Assembly: GCA_963826165.1 (NCBI GenBank)
Contig: CAWGWC010000018.1
Location: 107,094-171,093 of the forward strand
Length of the DNA stretch: 64,000 nucleotides
Source of the DNA: JACVRW01 sp963826165
Lineage (GTDB): Bacteria; Actinomycetota; Thermoleophilia; Solirubrobacterales; Thermoleophilaceae
Direction: 5' to 3'
Below are positions 60,489-64,000 of the stretch, in pieces (the stretch's first letter is position 1; every line of letters begins with the position of its first letter). Made by a program: the position numbers and the translations under genes. The notes under the pieces are model-generated. The model did no database searches. It saw only the letters and a list, made by a program, of their open reading frames with translations, and was not told where the DNA came from.

Positions 60489-60609
60489 CGCCCGCTAGTG
60501 CGGGTCGAGAATTCGCCGCCCTGTCACAGCGTCACCGTGTCCTCGACGTCCCGGCCCCGTGGCTCGCCCCCTCTTCGTCGTATTTCGCGGTTCAACGTAT
60601 GTTGAGCGG
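60489..60609. other. Short intergenic region with two small palindromes
   Basis: CCCGC-N4-GCGGG at 60491-60504 is a weak hairpin after the gene stop. TCAAC-GTAT-GTTGA at 60593-60606 is a perfect 5-4-5 palindrome just before the preferred start of the next gene. Its form resembles the actinobacterial LexA box but differs in a symmetric base pair. Confidence 0.45.
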
Positions 60610-61629
60610 ATGAGGCGCGGGCAAACCAGACATTCAGATGCCGAGCGGCCACTCGTTTCTGTGGTCGTTCCTATGAAGGACGAGGCCGACCATCTACCGG
60701 CCGCCCTGCGGGCGCTGCAGCGCCAGACGTATCCGGCGGCCGCCATCGAGATAGTCGTCGTCGACGGCGGCTCCCAGGACGGGAGCTGCGAGCTCGTGCG
60801 CCGCTTTGCAGAATCAGATCCGCGAATTCGTCTCCTCGGAGGCCCAGGCGTGAACTGCCCCGCGGCCATGAACCTTGGCATCGAAGCGTCGGGGGGCGAG
60901 TTGATCGCCAAGATCGACGGACACGGCTACGTGGATCCCGAGTTCATCGAGCGCGCGGTGGATCGCCTCTGCGCTGACGGGCGCGTGGGATGCGCCGGGG
61001 GGCTGATCGACCCGATCGCGACGGGGCCGGTCGGCCGCGCTAACTCGATCGCCCGCTTCTCCGTCCTCGGGGTCGGCCGTGGGCCGTACACAACGGCTAG
61101 GACGGTGCAGGAGGTGGACACCGTCCAATGCGGGGTGTACCGCCGCGAGGCTCTCGAGGCCGCCGGCGGCTTCGACGGCGGTCTCCAGTTCGGCGAGGAC
61201 GAGGAGCTCAACTACCGTGTTCGCGGAGCCGGGTACACGATCCTCTTCGATCCCGACATGCGCTTCAGCTACCGGGTGCGCCCGACGCTCGCCTCCCTGT
61301 GGCGCCAATACCGCAACTACGGGCGGGCTCGGGTCAAGGTCGTCCGCAAGCACCCTGGCTTCCTTCGGCCCAAGCACGCCGTTCCCCTGGCGCTCGTGTG
61401 CGGACTGGGAGCGGCAGCTGCAGCTCCGCTGGTGAGTCCCCGGCTGCGACCACTGTGCGCCGTGGCTACGGGCGGCTACGCCGCGGTGGTCCTAGGCGGC
61501 GGCCTGGCACTCAGCGCACGGGAGCGCTACTCCCGACCGTGGCTCGTCAGCGCGAGCCTCGCCACGCTGCACCTCGGTTACGGAGTGGGCTCGCTGCAGG
61601 GCATCGTCGACTGGCTCCGCAGAGGGTGA
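60610..61629 (+). CDS. Family 2 glycosyltransferase (ExoA-like)
   Basis: The roughly 339-residue protein has the GT-A nucleotide motifs VSVVVPMKDEADHLPAALRA and EIVVVDGGSQDGSCEL, an acceptor Asp region GGELIAKIDGHGYVDPEFIE (substituting His for one Asp) and FGEDEELNYRVRGAGYTILF near the catalytic base. Two hydrophobic segments follow at the C-terminus. The ATG at 60610 is preferred; GTG 60559 would add 17 residues and overlap the palindrome. It would add a sugar to the lipid-linked repeat unit. Confidence 0.9.
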   Translation: MRRGQTRHSDAERPLVSVVVPMKDEADHLPAALRALQRQTYPAAAIEIVVVDGGSQDGSCELVRRFAESDPRIRLLGGPGVNCPAAMNLGIEASGGELIAKIDGHGYVDPEFIERAVDRLCADGRVGCAGGLIDPIATGPVGRANSIARFSVLGVGRGPYTTARTVQEVDTVQCGVYRREALEAAGGFDGGLQFGEDEELNYRVRGAGYTILFDPDMRFSYRVRPTLASLWRQYRNYGRARVKVVRKHPGFLRPKHAVPLALVCGLGAAAAAPLVSPRLRPLCAVATGGYAAVVLGGGLALSARERYSRPWLVSASLATLHLGYGVGSLQGIVDWLRRG

Positions 61630-62858
61630 CCGCGGGCGCCAAACACATCGCAATGGCGCTGTATGGGGACCTCAGCTACGACAGTCGGGTTCAGCGCGAG
61701 GCGACGACCCTCCATGCCGCGGGCTACCGGGTCACGGTGACCTGCCTCGAGGTCGCCGATCCGCGCGCCCTGGATCTCCCGGCCGGGGTGGACGTGCTTC
61801 CGAACCGTCCCGCCTTGTCCGAGATCCTTCCCGGTGCCCGCAGTCCATACCACCCCGACGACCCCGGAACGGCGACCCCGCGCCGTGGCGGCAAGGTCTC
61901 ATGGGTGACCGGGTACCTCCGGAACGTGAGGGCGTGGGGGCGTTGGGCGGTCAGGGCCGTGAAGCCCGATGCCTGGCACGCCCATGACCTGACCGGACTG
62001 GCCGCACTGGGCGCGACGCACGTCTTCCGGACCGTGCCGGTCGTCTACGACAGCCATGAGCTGTACCTCGAGTCGGGGACAGCGATGCGGTTGCCAAGGC
62101 AGGCGCGCCGGCTGCTGCGCCGCTACGAGCGATCGCTCGCGCGCCGGTGCGCGGCGGTCATCACGGTGAACGACGGGGTCGCGGGCGCTCTCGCCTCGAG
62201 GTACGGAGTCGATCCGGTCGTTGTCTTGAACTGTCCGCCATACCGTGAGGTCGACCGCCCAGGCGCCATGCGCCGGGAGCTGGGACTCGGCTCGAGGCCG
62301 GTTCTTCTCTACCACGGCGCGTTGAGCCCAGGTCGCGGGATCGAGGCAACACTTGCGGCGATGCCTCTGCTGCCCAAGGAAGTGGCGTTCGTGATCCTTG
62401 GCAACGGTTCGCTAGCGCCGTATCTCGCCGACCGGCGTGAGGATCGCGAGCTCGCTGATCGCCTCTTCCTCCATCCGGCTGTTCCTCCGCGCGAGCTTCT
62501 CGACTGGGTCGTTGACGCCGATCTCGCCACGGTCCTGATCGAGCACAGCGAGGAGAACTTCCGGCTCTCGACGCCCAACAAGCTCTTCGAGGCGATGACG
62601 AGCGGCGTCCCCGTCGTCGCCTCGCCGCTGCCGGTTATGCGCGAGATCGTCGAGCGCGAAGGCATCGGCGCGCTCGCCGATCCTGGTGACGTCGACCGGA
62701 TCGCGACCACCATCGGGTCACTGCTGCGGGACGCTGCGACGCTGCGGCAGTACAGCGAACGCGCCCGGTCCGCCGCGCGCACGACCTACAACTGGGAACG
62801 ACAGGCTGAACGCCTGGTTTCGGTGTACCAGCACCTGGTCCCTCTGCGAGCTGCTTAG
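61626..62858 (+). CDS. Family 4 glycosyltransferase
   Basis: The 410-residue protein is a GT-B enzyme. The N-terminal half shows LYGDLSYDSRVQREATTLHA and AWHAHDLTGLAALGATHVFR. The C-terminal half has VLLYHGALSPGRGIEATLAA, FVILGNGSLAPYL, ATVLIEHSEENFRLSTPNKL and FEAMTSGVPVVASPLPVMRE, the GT4 donor-binding region. It starts at GTG 61626, overlapping the previous stop, and is the last intact gene of the cluster. Confidence 0.9.
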   Translation: MTAGAKHIAMALYGDLSYDSRVQREATTLHAAGYRVTVTCLEVADPRALDLPAGVDVLPNRPALSEILPGARSPYHPDDPGTATPRRGGKVSWVTGYLRNVRAWGRWAVRAVKPDAWHAHDLTGLAALGATHVFRTVPVVYDSHELYLESGTAMRLPRQARRLLRRYERSLARRCAAVITVNDGVAGALASRYGVDPVVVLNCPPYREVDRPGAMRRELGLGSRPVLLYHGALSPGRGIEATLAAMPLLPKEVAFVILGNGSLAPYLADRREDRELADRLFLHPAVPPRELLDWVVDADLATVLIEHSEENFRLSTPNKLFEAMTSGVPVVASPLPVMREIVEREGIGALADPGDVDRIATTIGSLLRDAATLRQYSERARSAARTTYNWERQAERLVSVYQHLVPLRAA

Positions 62859-63140
62859 TTCCTTCCCTTCTTTCGCGGTCGCAGTAACGGCGCACGTGAC
62901 AGCAACGACCGCAGCCATGTCGGGGGACGTGCGTGAATTCCAGGGCCTGCGTGCGCCTTCGGCGTCGGCGCCCTGCTGCACCCGGATGCGATCGACGGAG
63001 CCCCTCCACGCATGGGTTTCCGCCGCTATCTCAGCGCGGAAGCGTCGACGGAACGTCGGCCCCTGAACCCTTTAAGCCGCAAGTTTGCGAGAATTCTGGT
63101 GCGGGGTGGTTACGTAAATGGCGTAAATGGCCAGCGCCAA
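62859..63140. other. Non-coding stretch at the right edge of the glycan cluster
   Basis: No frame here shows homology I can recognise. It lies between the GT4 gene and the DUF1524 relic and may be eroded gene DNA. A possible short repeat GTAAATGGCGTAAATGGC (63114-63131) is two near-identical copies of GTAAATGGC. Confidence 0.45.
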
Positions 63141-63308
63141 CTCGCGCAGGAACTCGGGCCCGACTGGAAGGCGATCCAGGAGCGCTGGCTCCACACGATC
63201 GGCAACCTCACGCTGACCGGCTACAACCCCGAGCTCAGTGATCGGCCATTCACCGAGAACAACGTCCTTACGGCCTCCGTTCGGCAGCTGAGCCATCTCG
63301 CGGGCTAG
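63141..63308 (+). pseudogene. Relic of a DUF262/DUF1524 (GmrSD-type) restriction protein
   Basis: Residues LAQELGPDWKAIQERWLHTI and GNLTLTGYNPELSDRPF match the C-terminal DUF1524 (HNH-type) part of GmrSD type IV restriction proteins and relatives, in which the His in WLHTIGNLTL is conserved. Only about 55 residues remain before the stop, with no upstream domain or recognisable start. It is what remains of a defence gene. Confidence 0.6.
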
Positions 63309-63363
63309 TCCCACCGGACCTTAGAGGCTTCAAAGGCTCAGCAACGGCGGCGGGCAGTGCGGG

Positions 63364-63903
63364 TCAACCGCGGCGCCACCAAACCGCGCCGACCCGAGCG
63401 AACGTGATTCCGACCAGGCCCCCAAGGGTGCCGAGGAGGATGTCTTCCGCCGAGTCGGCCGTGTTCGGGATCAGAGACGTGCCAAATAGCCGATCGCCGG
63501 CGTACTCGCCGAGCTCCCAGACGAGGGTGAGCAAGACCACCAACGAGAGCGCCACGAGCGCCACCGCGAGCCAGCCGCGGATCCGGGGACGCAGCGCCTC
63601 GACGAGGGCCCATCCAACGAGCGCGCCGCCGATCGCGTGCGCGAGTGCACTCGTCTCCCACGAGCTGGCGGGAGGATCGATCCACACCATCCAGAGGACC
63701 ACCACGAGCCCAAATGCGACGGGTAGCAGCACCCTGCCGGGCACGCCGACGATCCGCCCGGCGACGAGCCCGGCCAGGCACATCGCGCACATGATCGTCG
63801 CGGATCCGTTTCGCTCGGAGACGAGGGCGATCGAGGGCCAAGCCACCAGGTCTGAGGCGAACGGCAAGGCGAGAACGTGGAGTCGAGGGCGCCGCGTGTC
63901 CAC
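63364..63903 (-). CDS. Membrane protein, DUF2238/YjdF-like
   Basis: The 179-residue protein has five to six hydrophobic segments. VWELGEYAGDRLFGTSLIPN followed by TADSAEDILLGTLGGLVGI is the pattern of DUF2238/YjdF-type membrane proteins (Trp-Glu...Asp...Asp-x2-x-Asp-x-x-Leu). It starts at GTG 63903. Function is unknown. Confidence 0.68.
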   Translation of the reverse strand: MDTRRPRLHVLALPFASDLVAWPSIALVSERNGSATIMCAMCLAGLVAGRIVGVPGRVLLPVAFGLVVVLWMVWIDPPASSWETSALAHAIGGALVGWALVEALRPRIRGWLAVALVALSLVVLLTLVWELGEYAGDRLFGTSLIPNTADSAEDILLGTLGGLVGITFARVGAVWWRRG

Positions 63904-64000
63904 GGCCAGAGCGTAGGCGGCTCTCTAAACGGTGGCTCAAGGCGCAGCTCCGCCCGCGCGCGGAGCAGATCCAGATGCCGACCGTTGGGCCCAACGAGCT

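Noticed and set aside
60593..60606. LexA (SOS) box
   Set aside because: The actinobacterial box needs GAAC-N4-GTTC; this site has CAAC-N4-GTTG. I kept it only as an unassigned palindrome.

Overview
This is a high-GC bacterial chromosome segment with frequent GTG starts, 4-bp ATGA/GTGA gene overlaps, several RpoD-like sigma factors, a SigB/SigF-type sigma factor with matching GTTT/GGGTAC promoters, and a stressosome (RsbR-RsbS-RsbT) operon. Together these suggest an actinobacterium, most likely of the class Thermoleophilia (Solirubrobacter/Conexibacter-like). That placement is inference; no rRNA gene is present to confirm it. I see no tRNA, rRNA, CRISPR array, intact transposase or phage genes.

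Layout. 0-12.8 kb is a regulation and stress region: the end of an aldo/keto reductase, a GCS2-type ligase, three sigma-70 family genes, a bacterial eRF1/Vms1-like protein, a DrrA-type drug-efflux ABC operon with a divergent MarR remnant that has lost its DNA-binding domain, two DUF2294 (MpsC-like) genes and a ribbon-helix-helix regulator. 12.7-22.4 kb carries a stand-alone LigD polymerase domain, a zinc-type CDF transporter, an epimerase, a flavin amine oxidase, a permease/proline-racemase/ornithine-cyclodeaminase-like operon and a DJ-1/PfpI protein. 22.5-31.1 kb is an alpha-glucoside module: GH13 glucosidase, lipoprotein/MalF/MalG/MalK-type importer and a metallophosphoesterase. Its LacI regulator and a neighbouring cupredoxin gene are both broken by several lesions. 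31-43.7 kb is mostly housekeeping and small accessory genes, including an ABC-2 exporter, UppP, a TadE pair with a degenerate P-loop protein, and hydrolases.

43.7-49.2 kb is the stressosome region. A TetR gene heads an RsbR-S-T-PP2C-RsbU(N)/GAF series on the minus strand. Opposite it is a coiled-coil protein gene whose promoter contains a perfect palindrome in the spacer. The likely sigma target lies about 35 kb away, at 8.9-9.7 kb, and seems to control itself and a DUF2294 gene through back-to-back promoters.

50.4-62.9 kb is an exopolysaccharide/cell-surface glycan cluster: a degenerate GGDEF-like protein, a Wzz/BY-kinase fusion, a secreted heparin-lyase-like protein facing it, a Wzy-like polymerase, a Wzx flippase, two tandem asparagine-synthetase-like proteins without the N-terminal glutaminase cysteine, and GT2 and GT4 glycosyltransferases. 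Its left edge has a deletion scar where a piece resembling a sugar transferase abuts a flippase fragment. Its right edge has a relic of a DUF1524/GmrSD-type restriction gene. Both edges look eroded, as expected of a variable glycan locus. The tandem synthetase-like pair is the most likely new biochemistry in the window.
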